A stretch of DNA of 49,280 nucleotides from Candidatus Gagatemarchaeum stordalenia (GTDB taxonomy: Archaea; Thermoproteota; Nitrososphaeria; Nitrososphaerales; Gagatemarchaeaceae). The notes below the pieces were generated by a model. That model saw only the letters and a program-made list of their open reading frames with translations, did no database searches and was not told where the DNA came from. The stretch is taken from the NCBI GenBank assembly GCA_003164815.1, contig PLUF01000069.1:73566-122845 (forward strand), written 5' to 3'. The position numbers and the translations under genes were made by a program. Below are positions 15,181 through 22,176 of the stretch, one piece after another. Positions within the stretch are counted from its first letter, which is position 1. Each line of letters starts with the position of its first letter.

Positions 15181-16806
15181 ATGGCGAAGTCGCCGGCAAC
15201 CTTTGTGAGGGAAGCTACCGGTCTAACCAAGCAGATTTCGGGTATCGAGGCGCTCGGGATGGCGCTCTCGGGGATGGGGTTGCTCTACGTCTTCAACGCG
15301 AGCGTCTTCACGCCGGCGTTCTATCCCGATGCGAACCCGCTCGTCGGTCCTCTGATCGGGCTCCTCCTTATCCTCCCCGTGGCCGGGATGTACGCGCTCT
15401 TCTCCATCGCCATGCCGAGAACCGGAGGCGACTACGTCTGGACCAGCAGGGTCCTCAACTCCGGGACGGGTTTCGTGGTCAACTTCTCATTGACGCTTCT
15501 CGCTCTCTCGGTGATTGGGTCCGTAAGCCCGTGGCTCTCCCAGTGGTCCTTCGCGCCCATGTTCTACGACCTTGGGATTCTCCAGCACAACCAGTCGTAC
15601 ATCAGTCTCGCGAACACGCTGCTTGGGACGAGCGCGACCTTCTGGATTGCCGCAGTTGCCGTGGTCGGGACGGGTCTCATAGTCGCTGCCAGCACGAAGC
15701 TGTCGGGTGCGGTCGTAAAGTACTGGACGGTGATAGCCATAATCATCGGATTAATCTTCGTCGCGACGGTGCTCTCCGCGGGCAACTCGACGTTCCAGGC
15801 GAACTTCAACGCCCAGTACCCGTCCGTGAACGGAACCTCCGCGTACAACGCTGTGATCGCGGCCGGACAGAGTCAATACGGGTCCTATAACGGGGTCCCG
15901 CCGGTCCTGTCGACAACGACGCTTGCTGCGGGCGCGCTGGGTCTTCTCGGTTACCTTGGGTTCTACTATCCTGCGTACTTCGCGGGCGAGGTGAAGCAGA
16001 ACAGGAGGAGCCAGCTACTCGCGCAGGTCGGCGGAAGCGTGATCTTCATGGTCTTCGTCACGATCATATTCGCAGTCGAGTATTTCGGTGAAGGTCCTGC
16101 CTTCGTGAACGCCATCGCTGGTCTATGGCTGATTGGCTCCTCGGCCAATCCGTACCTGACCATTCCGCTCTCGTCAGGGCTCTCGATCTTCTGGACACAT
16201 AACGCGGCGCTCATCGTCCTCTTCAACCTCGCGTTCGCAGGGACTATCATAGTGATGTTCGTCTCGGAGCTCTTCGTTCTGAGCCGCAACATCTTCGCTT
16301 GGTCGTTCGATAGGGTGCTTCCGGGAGCGTTCGCGTCGGTCAACTCGCGGACGAGGACCCCCGTCAACGCGGTGGTGGTAATGGTCGTGGCCTCGCTGGC
16401 CTACCTGTACATCTCGATATTCCAGACCAGCTACCTCAGCGTGCTCTTCTCATACGGGACTGCGGGGACTTTCCTGGCGTTCATCTTCGTGGCCGTGGCG
16501 GCGATCGTCTATCCTTACAGACGCAAGGACCTCTTCGAGAGCGCCTCAGACGAGGGGGCTAAGAAGAAGTACGGAGGCGTGCCTCTGATAACGATCCTGG
16601 GTGTGCTGAGCCTCATCGTTTCTGTCTACGTGGTCTACGCCCTCCTGGCCCCGGCCATTGGTGGTCCGACCGGCACTAGCGTGCTCGAGGAGGGTGTCAT
16701 CCCGACATTCGTCCTTGGGATTGTGATCTACGTGATCGCCTTCGTGGCGAGGCGCGGCCAGGGCATCAACCTGAACCTCATCTCCCAAGAGATTCCGCCA
16801 GAGTAG
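15181..16806 (+). CDS. APC superfamily amino acid permease
   Basis: 541 residues with about 12 membrane helices. The N-terminal LTKQISGIEALGMALSGMG is the APC first-helix region with the substrate-binding GxG-type bend, and PRTGGDYVWTSRVLNSGTGF is the conserved loop after helix 2. Later SFDRVLPGAFASVNSRTRTPVNAV matches the FARDGxLPxxxxxVxxxxxTP element of the family. It imports amino acids or other amines by cation coupling or exchange. The large outside loop (about 195-230) is polar. It is probably co-transcribed with the CocE-type hydrolase 20 bases downstream, suggesting uptake of a substrate or product of the linked peptidases. Confidence 0.9.
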   Translation: MAKSPATFVREATGLTKQISGIEALGMALSGMGLLYVFNASVFTPAFYPDANPLVGPLIGLLLILPVAGMYALFSIAMPRTGGDYVWTSRVLNSGTGFVVNFSLTLLALSVIGSVSPWLSQWSFAPMFYDLGILQHNQSYISLANTLLGTSATFWIAAVAVVGTGLIVAASTKLSGAVVKYWTVIAIIIGLIFVATVLSAGNSTFQANFNAQYPSVNGTSAYNAVIAAGQSQYGSYNGVPPVLSTTTLAAGALGLLGYLGFYYPAYFAGEVKQNRRSQLLAQVGGSVIFMVFVTIIFAVEYFGEGPAFVNAIAGLWLIGSSANPYLTIPLSSGLSIFWTHNAALIVLFNLAFAGTIIVMFVSELFVLSRNIFAWSFDRVLPGAFASVNSRTRTPVNAVVVMVVASLAYLYISIFQTSYLSVLFSYGTAGTFLAFIFVAVAAIVYPYRRKDLFESASDEGAKKKYGGVPLITILGVLSLIVSVYVVYALLAPAIGGPTGTSVLEEGVIPTFVLGIVIYVIAFVARRGQGINLNLISQEIPPE

Positions 16807-16826
16807 CGGGAGCTGGTAGACGCTCG

Positions 16827-18512
16827 ATGCGTGGCCAGGAACATCCGGTCAGGCTTGAGCTCGGCGTAAGGCAGCGGATGAGGGACGGGAAGAGGCTCTC
16901 CTCCGACATATCCAGGCCAGATTCCAAGGGAAAGTTCCCCGTCATCCTCATGAGGACGCCGTACCGGACTGTCGACGGTTACCAGAAGATACAGAACGAC
17001 GAAGCCCTCTTCTTCGCCAAGCACGGCTACGCGTACGTCATCCAGGACTGCAGGGGGAAGAACGACTCAGAAGGCACCTACCGACCCTTTCAAGACGACG
17101 ATGCGCGGGACGGATACGACACCCTGGCTTGGTGCGCAACCCAAGATTGGTCGAACGGGAGCCTGGGGACCATCGGCGCCTCCTACTCGGCGTGGAACCA
17201 GTGGACCGCCGCGACGCTGAAGCCACCCGGGCTGAAGGCGATGATCTGCACCGTCTCGCTCCCCGACCCCGTCCTCAACGTCCCATACCAGAACGGTGCA
17301 CTCGTCCTCTGGATGGCCCAGTGGATGGCCCTGATAGAGGGAAAGAGGAACACGACGACCTCGCTCTACGACACCGAGAAGCTCTTCCGGCACCTCCCCC
17401 TCAAGACGATGGACGAAGAGTTCGGGAGGCGGTCACGGATCTGGCAGGAGTGGGTCCAGCACCCCTCTGCCGACGAGTACTGGCGACGCGCCTTCTACGA
17501 AGACAAGCTGTCGCGCGTCAACCTGCCGGTCCTGCACATCTCTGGTTGGTACGACGACGATGTGATAGGGACCCACCTGAACTATCTAGGGATGACCTCT
17601 TCACGAAGGTCGAGAAGCACCAGGAAGAGCCAGAAGCTGATAATCGGGCCCTGGCCTCACCATGTGAACTCGACCAGGAAGATCGGCGAGATCGATTTCG
17701 GCGAGTCGGCTCTCATCGACCTCCGGACCGTGAAGCTCAGATGGTTCGACCGCTGGCTGAAGGGGGTCGCGAACGGGATCGAGAGGGAGCCGAAGGTCGA
17801 CCTCTTCACGCTGGGCTCGAACAAGTGGAAGAGCCAGGACCACTGGCCACCCAAGGAGATGGTTCAGACCCCACACTACCTGCACAGCAAGGGGAAGGCA
17901 AACGGCTCATTCGGCGACGGGCTCCTAGCCTCAAGGAAGCCCCTCAAGAGCAGCAGCAGCGACTCGTACCGCTACGACCCGGCATATCCAGTCCCGAACA
18001 TCGACGACATGGGTCAGGGCGCAGAGGGCCCGTTCGACCAGAGGCCGGTCGAGAGGAGGGACGATGTCCTTGTCTACTCGACGCCGCCTCTCGCCAGGGA
18101 GGTCGAGGTCAGTGGGCCCGTGACCGTCAGCCTCTTCGCCTCGACCTCAGCCAGGGACACTGACTTCTGGGCCCAGCTCGTGGATGTGTATCCGAGCGGC
18201 TATTCGATGCACCTCACCGAGGGGATCATCCGCGGACGCTACAACAGGAGCCTGGCGAGGGAGGAGCTCCTCAAGCCGGGGAGGGTCTACGAGTTCAAAA
18301 TCGACCTCTGGGTGATCAGCAACCTGTTCATGAAGGGACACCGGATCCGACTGGACGTCTCGAGCAGCTCCTTCCCGAAGTACGACCGGAACCCCAACAC
18401 CGGACACCCCTTCGGACAGGATTCCGACCTCCTCGTCGCGGAGCAGACCGTCTTCCACGACCTTGAGCGCCCCTCCCGTGTCGTGCTCCCGATCGTCCCG
18501 AAGGGCCGGTAG
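16827..18512 (+). CDS. CocE/NonD family (S15 X-Pro dipeptidyl-peptidase-like) serine hydrolase
   Basis: 561 residues. Alpha/beta hydrolase part: HGYAYVIQDCRGKNDSEG, then the nucleophile Ser119 in GTIGASYSAWNQW, then Asp in ISGWYDDDVIGTH and His in IGPWPHHVNS. The C-terminal jelly-roll domain is clear from VEVSGPVTVSLFASTSARDTDF and GHRIRLDVSSSSFPKYDRNPNTG. Members hydrolyse X-Pro peptides, cocaine-type esters or beta-lactam amides. The glycine after SYS is alanine here (GASYSA). No signal peptide is present. It follows the APC permease by 20 bases and precedes a Xaa-Pro dipeptidase, which favours proline-containing peptides as substrates. Confidence 0.9.
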   Translation: MRGQEHPVRLELGVRQRMRDGKRLSSDISRPDSKGKFPVILMRTPYRTVDGYQKIQNDEALFFAKHGYAYVIQDCRGKNDSEGTYRPFQDDDARDGYDTLAWCATQDWSNGSLGTIGASYSAWNQWTAATLKPPGLKAMICTVSLPDPVLNVPYQNGALVLWMAQWMALIEGKRNTTTSLYDTEKLFRHLPLKTMDEEFGRRSRIWQEWVQHPSADEYWRRAFYEDKLSRVNLPVLHISGWYDDDVIGTHLNYLGMTSSRRSRSTRKSQKLIIGPWPHHVNSTRKIGEIDFGESALIDLRTVKLRWFDRWLKGVANGIEREPKVDLFTLGSNKWKSQDHWPPKEMVQTPHYLHSKGKANGSFGDGLLASRKPLKSSSSDSYRYDPAYPVPNIDDMGQGAEGPFDQRPVERRDDVLVYSTPPLAREVEVSGPVTVSLFASTSARDTDFWAQLVDVYPSGYSMHLTEGIIRGRYNRSLAREELLKPGRVYEFKIDLWVISNLFMKGHRIRLDVSSSSFPKYDRNPNTGHPFGQDSDLLVAEQTVFHDLERPSRVVLPIVPKGR

Positions 18513-18571
18513 CGACACCTCATGCCGCCAAGAATCGAACGCGTATTCTCTCGGCGGACCCCGGGGAGACC

Positions 18572-19780
18572 GTGTCGCCCATGACGGCGGGCTACTCTTC
18601 ACAGGTCCCCTATGACTGGAAGACCAGGAGTAGGTACCTTGATCTCCCCTTCCCGCAGACGGAATACGACAGTAGGTTACGCAAGGTCAGGAAGGCGATG
18701 GATGAGAAGGGAGTTGGAGCACTCCTAATCTTTGGGGACGCCGGAGATCCGGGAGACATCCTCTATCTCACAAACTTCCTCCCGTTCGGCAGGGCCGCGG
18801 TGCTCGTTCCCCTGCAAGAGGCCCCCCAGATTATCACCGACGCGGTGCTGCACGGTGAGCCCATCAACTCCTACGCGTGGATGACCTGGGTCCAGGAGTT
18901 CACGGCGGTCCATCACTCGGCCGAGGAGTTCGCAGAGGCCATTTCGCGCTCGATTCTGAAGCTCGGTGCAAGGAAGGTCGGCCTCGTCGGACGGGACAAG
19001 CTCCCAATGTCCATCTGGGAAGCGCTCGCGCCCCGGGTCAAGGCGATGTGCGTCGATTTCTGGTTCGAGTACACCTCCGTCAAGAGCATAAGGAGCCCGA
19101 GGGAAGTCGCCCTCCTCAGGGATGTGGGGAAGATCACCGCCCACGCAATGCAGGCCGCCGTGGAGGCGATATCGGCCGGAAAGACGGAGAGCGAGATAGC
19201 GGCCATCGCGAACTACACGATCGCGAGCGAGGGCGGCCACGGAGGGGGCTTTCCCACCATCGTCAACTCCGGCCCCAAGTCCGGCCTGAAGCACAGCTAC
19301 CCGACCAAGAGGAAGATACGCCGCGGGGAAATGGTCTACCTCGATATGGGCGCCGTAAAGTTCGGCTACCAGAGCGACATGTCGAGGACGGTGGTCCTAG
19401 GGGGCGCGAACACCGAGCAGAGGCAGGTCCTCGACGTGATCGAGACCGCCTTCGACACGCTCACGGGTATGATGAAGCCCGGCGTGCGAACATCGAGCCT
19501 CGTCATGAGGGCCGAAGAGCTCGCCGACGGGTCGGGGCTGAAGGAGAAGTACCGAGGGAGAATCTACCTCGGATTGATGGTCCATCACGCGATCGCCACG
19601 TCCTTCTTCGAGATACCGTCTCTGGGGCTTCCAGACACCAGGCTCATGAAGAACATGTCGTTCGCCTTCGAGCCGATGGCGCACATCCTCGACTTCGGGA
19701 CCGCCGTCATCGAGGACTGCCTCCTGATAACCGCCGACGGGGTCGAGTCACTGACCCCGTACGCGAAGGTTCACTGGTAG
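18572..19780 (+). CDS. Xaa-Pro dipeptidase / aminopeptidase P family (M24B)
   Basis: 402 residues. The N-terminal creatinase-like domain (about 25-165) contains LLIFGDAGDPGDILYLTNF. The C-terminal pita-bread domain carries the dinuclear metal ligands: Asp in VYLDMGAVKFGYQSDMSRT (two Asp), His in GLMVHHAIA, Glu in FAFEPMAHI and Glu in VIEDCLLIT. The enzyme releases the residue before proline from peptides. The GTG start at 18572 has GGGGAG five bases upstream, whereas ATG 18581 would be 14 bases from it, so GTG is kept with some doubt. It is 59 bases from the CocE-type gene and likely in the same operon. Its stop is 4 bases from the convergent LLM gene. Confidence 0.9.
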   Translation: MSPMTAGYSSQVPYDWKTRSRYLDLPFPQTEYDSRLRKVRKAMDEKGVGALLIFGDAGDPGDILYLTNFLPFGRAAVLVPLQEAPQIITDAVLHGEPINSYAWMTWVQEFTAVHHSAEEFAEAISRSILKLGARKVGLVGRDKLPMSIWEALAPRVKAMCVDFWFEYTSVKSIRSPREVALLRDVGKITAHAMQAAVEAISAGKTESEIAAIANYTIASEGGHGGGFPTIVNSGPKSGLKHSYPTKRKIRRGEMVYLDMGAVKFGYQSDMSRTVVLGGANTEQRQVLDVIETAFDTLTGMMKPGVRTSSLVMRAEELADGSGLKEKYRGRIYLGLMVHHAIATSFFEIPSLGLPDTRLMKNMSFAFEPMAHILDFGTAVIEDCLLITADGVESLTPYAKVHW

Positions 19781-19784
19781 GGCG

Positions 19785-20774
19785 CTAGGAGAAGGAGGGA
19801 AGTATCTCCTTGCTGAACTTCTTCAGTTGCTTGATCTGGTCCCATGCCACGAACCGGATGTTGAAGTCCCCAACACCCGCGTCGACGAACGCCTCCAGCT
19901 TCTTCATCACGTCGGCCTTCGACCCGAAAGCGACCCACTTGTCGAGCACGTGAGACGCGTCCTCCCTGTAGTATTTCGTGAGGAAGTCAACCGCTTCGGC
20001 GCCTGCCTTGTCCTTCTCTCCCATGTTCACGTTGTAGTAAAGAGAGGCCTTGAACTTCGACTTGCTCTTGCCGTACTTCTTCGCGTAGCTCAGGACCTTG
20101 GCAAGGTCCTCGTCGTACTCCTCCGGAGTCACCATGGTCGTCATCCACCCGTCGGCGTACTTCCCAACCCTCTCGAAGTTCCCCTCGATGTTCCCGGGCG
20201 CGCCCTCGAGCTCTCCCGTCGACCTCGGGTTGGAGGCGATCCAGATAGGGCAGTCCTTCTGGACGGGCTTTGGTTGCACGGTGACGTCCTTGAACTTGAA
20301 TATCTTCCCGTCGTATGAGACGTTGTCCCCCTTCCAGAGCTTCCTCAATATCTCGATCCCTTCGTTCACCCTCTCAACCTTGTCGATAGGAGGAATCCCG
20401 AAGGCGTCGTACTCGTTCCTGTAGATCTTGCCGTGGGTCGTCGGGGTCCCCTGGCAGACGACCAGTATCGTCCTCCCTCCTGAGAGCTGGTCCAGCGTAG
20501 CCCACTGGTACGCCATTATGATCGGGTGCCTTATGGGGAAGCTGGCGAAGCAGGAGGTGCCCAGCTTCAGTTTCTCGGTAGCGCCTGCCACCGCAGCGAG
20601 GACCGTTATCGAGTCCAGGCGCGGCTTGGCTAGTATGCTGTCTCCAGCCCAGACGCCGTCGTAACCGTACTCCTCCGATAGCTTGCTCAGCTCAATGACG
20701 TCCTTCCTTGGGTCGGCGCCTGAGAAGAGGACGCCCCTGGTGGGAAGAACTATACCGAAAGTGGTCTTTCGCAC
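19785..20774 (-). CDS. LLM-class (luciferase-like) flavin- or F420-dependent oxidoreductase
   Basis: 329 residues in a bacterial-luciferase TIM barrel. Marks: FGIVLPTRGVL at the start, YGYDGVWAGDSIL, RTILVVCQGTP in place of the common GRxxLGVGxG, VTVQPKPVQKDCPIWIAS and VGKYADGWMTTMVTPEEY. In archaea such proteins generally use F420 or FMN to oxidise or reduce small organics. It is a paralogue of the gene at 24214, sharing the N-terminal PTRG and the C-terminal FxxxILPSF-type end. TATA-like GATATATCG (20797-20805) is centred 27 bases before the ATG. A mobile element begins 13 bases beyond that box. Confidence 0.88.
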   Translation of the reverse strand: MRKTTFGIVLPTRGVLFSGADPRKDVIELSKLSEEYGYDGVWAGDSILAKPRLDSITVLAAVAGATEKLKLGTSCFASFPIRHPIIMAYQWATLDQLSGGRTILVVCQGTPTTHGKIYRNEYDAFGIPPIDKVERVNEGIEILRKLWKGDNVSYDGKIFKFKDVTVQPKPVQKDCPIWIASNPRSTGELEGAPGNIEGNFERVGKYADGWMTTMVTPEEYDEDLAKVLSYAKKYGKSKSKFKASLYYNVNMGEKDKAGAEAVDFLTKYYREDASHVLDKWVAFGSKADVMKKLEAFVDAGVGDFNIRFVAWDQIKQLKKFSKEILPSFS

Positions 20775-20796
20775 CTAGCCGGCCCCTCCCTCGGTC

Positions 20797-20805
20797 GATA
20801 TATCG
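20797..20805 (-). promoter_or_regulatory. TATA-like box of the LLM gene at 20774
   Basis: GATATATCG (self-complementary), centred 27 bases before the ATG. The left copy of the target-site repeat of the TnpB element starts only 5 bases away, so upstream promoter sequence was displaced by the insertion. Confidence 0.6.
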
Positions 20806-20809
20806 TTTG

Positions 20810-20817
20810 TCTCAGGC
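20810..20817 (+). repeat. Left target-site duplication TCTCAGGC
   Basis: An 8-bp direct repeat, identical to 22131-22138, directly outside the terminal inverted repeat. Confidence 0.85.
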
Positions 20818-20839
20818 GGTTCTGTCAGGTCTTCGTCGG
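20818..20839 (+). repeat. Left terminal inverted repeat of the TnpB element
   Basis: 22 bases starting GGTTCTGTCA and ending CGTCGG. Compared with the complement of 22109-22130, 19 of 22 positions match; mismatches are at positions 11, 12 and 16. Confidence 0.85.
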
Positions 20840-22072
20840 ATACGAATTACGACCTGGCTTCGAGGCATCGACTCGGAGGATTAGCGGCTCCCCTTCGTGT
20901 TCCGCGTTCCCCTTCACAGCTTCACCTGCCCCGCCTTGTTCCTCCCGCATTGAATGGGCGAACCTCACCCACCCCCGTCTGGAGATGTTCAGGACGGCGA
21001 CCAGGTCCCGGTCCCTCCATTTTCTGCATCTGATACACCACAGCTGGCGATAGTGTCCCGCATCGCCTCGGACTGGCACTTGGAGTCTCTCCCCGCATCG
21101 TGGACAGTCCATCGTGGTCCCCTTCGTCTCGCTCCTCGAGAGGGTGATTACAGGGATACCCTCCCAGGGCGCCTTGTACTCTATCTGCCTCTTGATCTCT
21201 CCGAACGGCCACGAGTTCATCTTACTCCTGTAGGCACTACCCTGGCCGTTGCCCTTCCCGTACAGATTGCGGATCCCCCTGATTTCCTCGAAGACGATTA
21301 CCTGTTGGTTGGCCTTGGCGCTCGCGACTATGTCCTTCGAGACGTGGTGAAGGAGCTGCCGCACGCGCTCACCCCTCCTCCTGCCGTACTTCGAGGCTAT
21401 CCCCTGCCTTGCCCTGACGTCGTCGCGCCTAAATGATCTGATGACACTTCTCGTGTTCTCTGCGAATTTCACCACAGAAGTCATATCGTAGTATGCGACC
21501 TGCTGGGTATTGCCGACGGTGAGGTTCCCTAGGTTCCTGTCTATTCCCGTGGCGCTTTTTGTCTCTATGGCCTTTACCTCCTTGCTCAAGCACAGCGACA
21601 GGGAATCCTTGGTGAGGGTGAAGGAACGGACGCTGACCTCTGGGTCGGAAAGGATCTTCAGGGTATGAGAGTTGAGCGGGATCGATTCGAATGCTCTGGA
21701 GTCGATGTGGATGTTGAGCTTTCCCTTCTCGACTCGGAATCCATAGCACGACGAGAGAACAGGCTTGCGCGCGTAAGGACTCCTGGTGAGAAAGCCACGC
21801 CTGATCGACTTCCTTCTGGCAGACAGGATTCCAGCGGCCTTCGAGATGGCGCACAGCCTGTACCCAGAGTAGCGTCCGTACCTCTTGAGTTGTCTGTAGC
21901 ATAAGAGAGACAGCTTCCTCATCGACAGAGTCCCGGCTTTTTTATCCTGAGTGCGCTCGAACTCTAAGCCTATCCTTATGCAGTCGTTTGTCATCAGGCG
22001 AAAGTCCTCCATCATCTCCGTCAGGATAGGCGTCGGTTGGTAGCGCTGTTTGACGGACTTGAGGGCGCGCAC
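20825..22072 (-). CDS. tnpB: TnpB-family RuvC-like nuclease (IS605 OrfB type)
   Basis: 415 residues. RuvC-like acidic triad: Asp178 in TGIDRNLGNLTVG, Glu262 in VIVFEEIRGIRNL and Asp356 in KWRDRDLVAVLNISRRG. A zinc finger, CPRCG (323-327) and CIRC (346-349), is inserted before the last motif, as in TnpB. The helix SWPFGEIKRQIEYKAPWEG is also characteristic. TnpB is an RNA-guided DNA nuclease in IS200/IS605 and IS607 elements and the ancestor of Cas12. The usual DRDxNAA is DRDLVAV here, so the Asn after the last Asp is lost. The start is GTG 22072: a TGA lies in frame upstream, and TATA-like GATTAAAAG (22093-22101) is 25 bases away. GGAGG directly abuts the GTG, too close for a normal ribosome site. 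Confidence 0.88.
   Translation of the reverse strand: MRALKSVKQRYQPTPILTEMMEDFRLMTNDCIRIGLEFERTQDKKAGTLSMRKLSLLCYRQLKRYGRYSGYRLCAISKAAGILSARRKSIRRGFLTRSPYARKPVLSSCYGFRVEKGKLNIHIDSRAFESIPLNSHTLKILSDPEVSVRSFTLTKDSLSLCLSKEVKAIETKSATGIDRNLGNLTVGNTQQVAYYDMTSVVKFAENTRSVIRSFRRDDVRARQGIASKYGRRRGERVRQLLHHVSKDIVASAKANQQVIVFEEIRGIRNLYGKGNGQGSAYRSKMNSWPFGEIKRQIEYKAPWEGIPVITLSRSETKGTTMDCPRCGERLQVPVRGDAGHYRQLWCIRCRKWRDRDLVAVLNISRRGWVRFAHSMREEQGGAGEAVKGNAEHEGEPLILRVDASKPGRNSYPTKT
20826..20856 (-). other. Nested hairpin at the 3' end of tnpB
   Basis: CAGGTC (20826-20831) pairs with GACCTG (20851-20856). Inside it, TTCGT (20832-20836) pairs with ACGAA (20842-20846), leaving a TTAC bulge. It overlaps the last codons of tnpB and the inverted repeat. 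In IS605-type elements the tnpB 3' end encodes the structured guide RNA; whether this hairpin is part of one is an inference. Confidence 0.45.
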
Positions 22073-22092
22073 CTCCTTAAAATCAAGGTTTG

Positions 22093-22101
22093 CTTTTAAT
22101 C
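22093..22101 (-). promoter_or_regulatory. TATA-like box of tnpB, inside the element
   Basis: GATTAAAAG on the reverse strand, about 25 bases before the GTG start, so the element carries its own promoter. Confidence 0.5.
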
Positions 22102-22108
22102 ACCACGC

Positions 22109-22130
22109 CCGACGGAGAGTTGACAGAACC
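22109..22130 (-). repeat. Right terminal inverted repeat of the TnpB element
   Basis: On the plus strand it ends TGACAGAACC; the complement matches the left repeat at 19 of 22 positions. Confidence 0.85.
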
Positions 22131-22138
22131 TCTCAGGC
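22131..22138 (+). repeat. Right target-site duplication TCTCAGGC
   Basis: Identical to 20810-20817; it lies 6 bases before the TATA-like box of the amidohydrolase gene. Confidence 0.85.
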
Positions 22139-22144
22139 CAATCC

Positions 22145-22151
22145 CTATAAC
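22145..22151 (+). promoter_or_regulatory. TATA-like box of the amidohydrolase
   Basis: CTATAAC centred 29 bases before TTG 22177. It selects that start and places the insertion of the mobile element directly upstream of the core promoter. Confidence 0.6.
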
Positions 22152-22176
22152 GGATAGTGTCTTTTTCCCGCTCGGC

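Larger units (their letters stand above)
20818..22130 (-). mobile_element. 1,313-bp TnpB-encoding element with terminal inverted repeats and 8-bp target duplication
   Basis: Ends: GGTTCTGTCA at 20818-20827 and its exact complement TGACAGAACC at 22121-22130. The match continues inward to 22 bases with only 3 mismatches, ending in CGTCGG. Outside both ends is the direct repeat TCTCAGGC. The only convincing gene inside is a tnpB-like ORF; its TGA stop is part of the left inverted repeat. No TnpA Y1 transposase, serine recombinase or DDE transposase is present. Repeats plus target duplication imply cut-and-paste integration, unlike IS200/IS605 (no inverted repeats, no duplication). It could be mobilised by a DDE enzyme elsewhere, or TnpB may have a different role here. 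Identical flanking repeats suggest a recent insertion. Confidence 0.85.

Noticed and set aside
17129..18163. 344-residue open frame overlapping the CocE-type hydrolase
   Set aside because: Out-of-frame, Arg/Glu/Pro-rich and without domain character.
18877..19788. 303-residue open frame overlapping the Xaa-Pro dipeptidase in another frame
   Set aside because: Arg/Gly/Pro-rich shadow, while the dipeptidase carries all metal ligands.
20825..22072. Calling the transposon protein a DDE transposase because of the inverted repeats and target duplication
   Set aside because: The zinc-finger position, the GIDRN / VFEEI / DRDLVAVLNI order and the IEYKAPWEG helix are those of TnpB; no DDE family motif is seen.
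22115..22134. GAGAG / CTCTC hairpin near the right end of the TnpB element, as an IS605-type subterminal hairpin
   Set aside because: It crosses the element boundary defined by the inverted repeat and target duplication, so it is probably coincidental.
22090..22176. Upstream extension of the amidohydrolase frame to ATG 22090
   Set aside because: These codons lie in the mobile element, its target duplication and the TATA box; family members begin at the equivalent of 22177.
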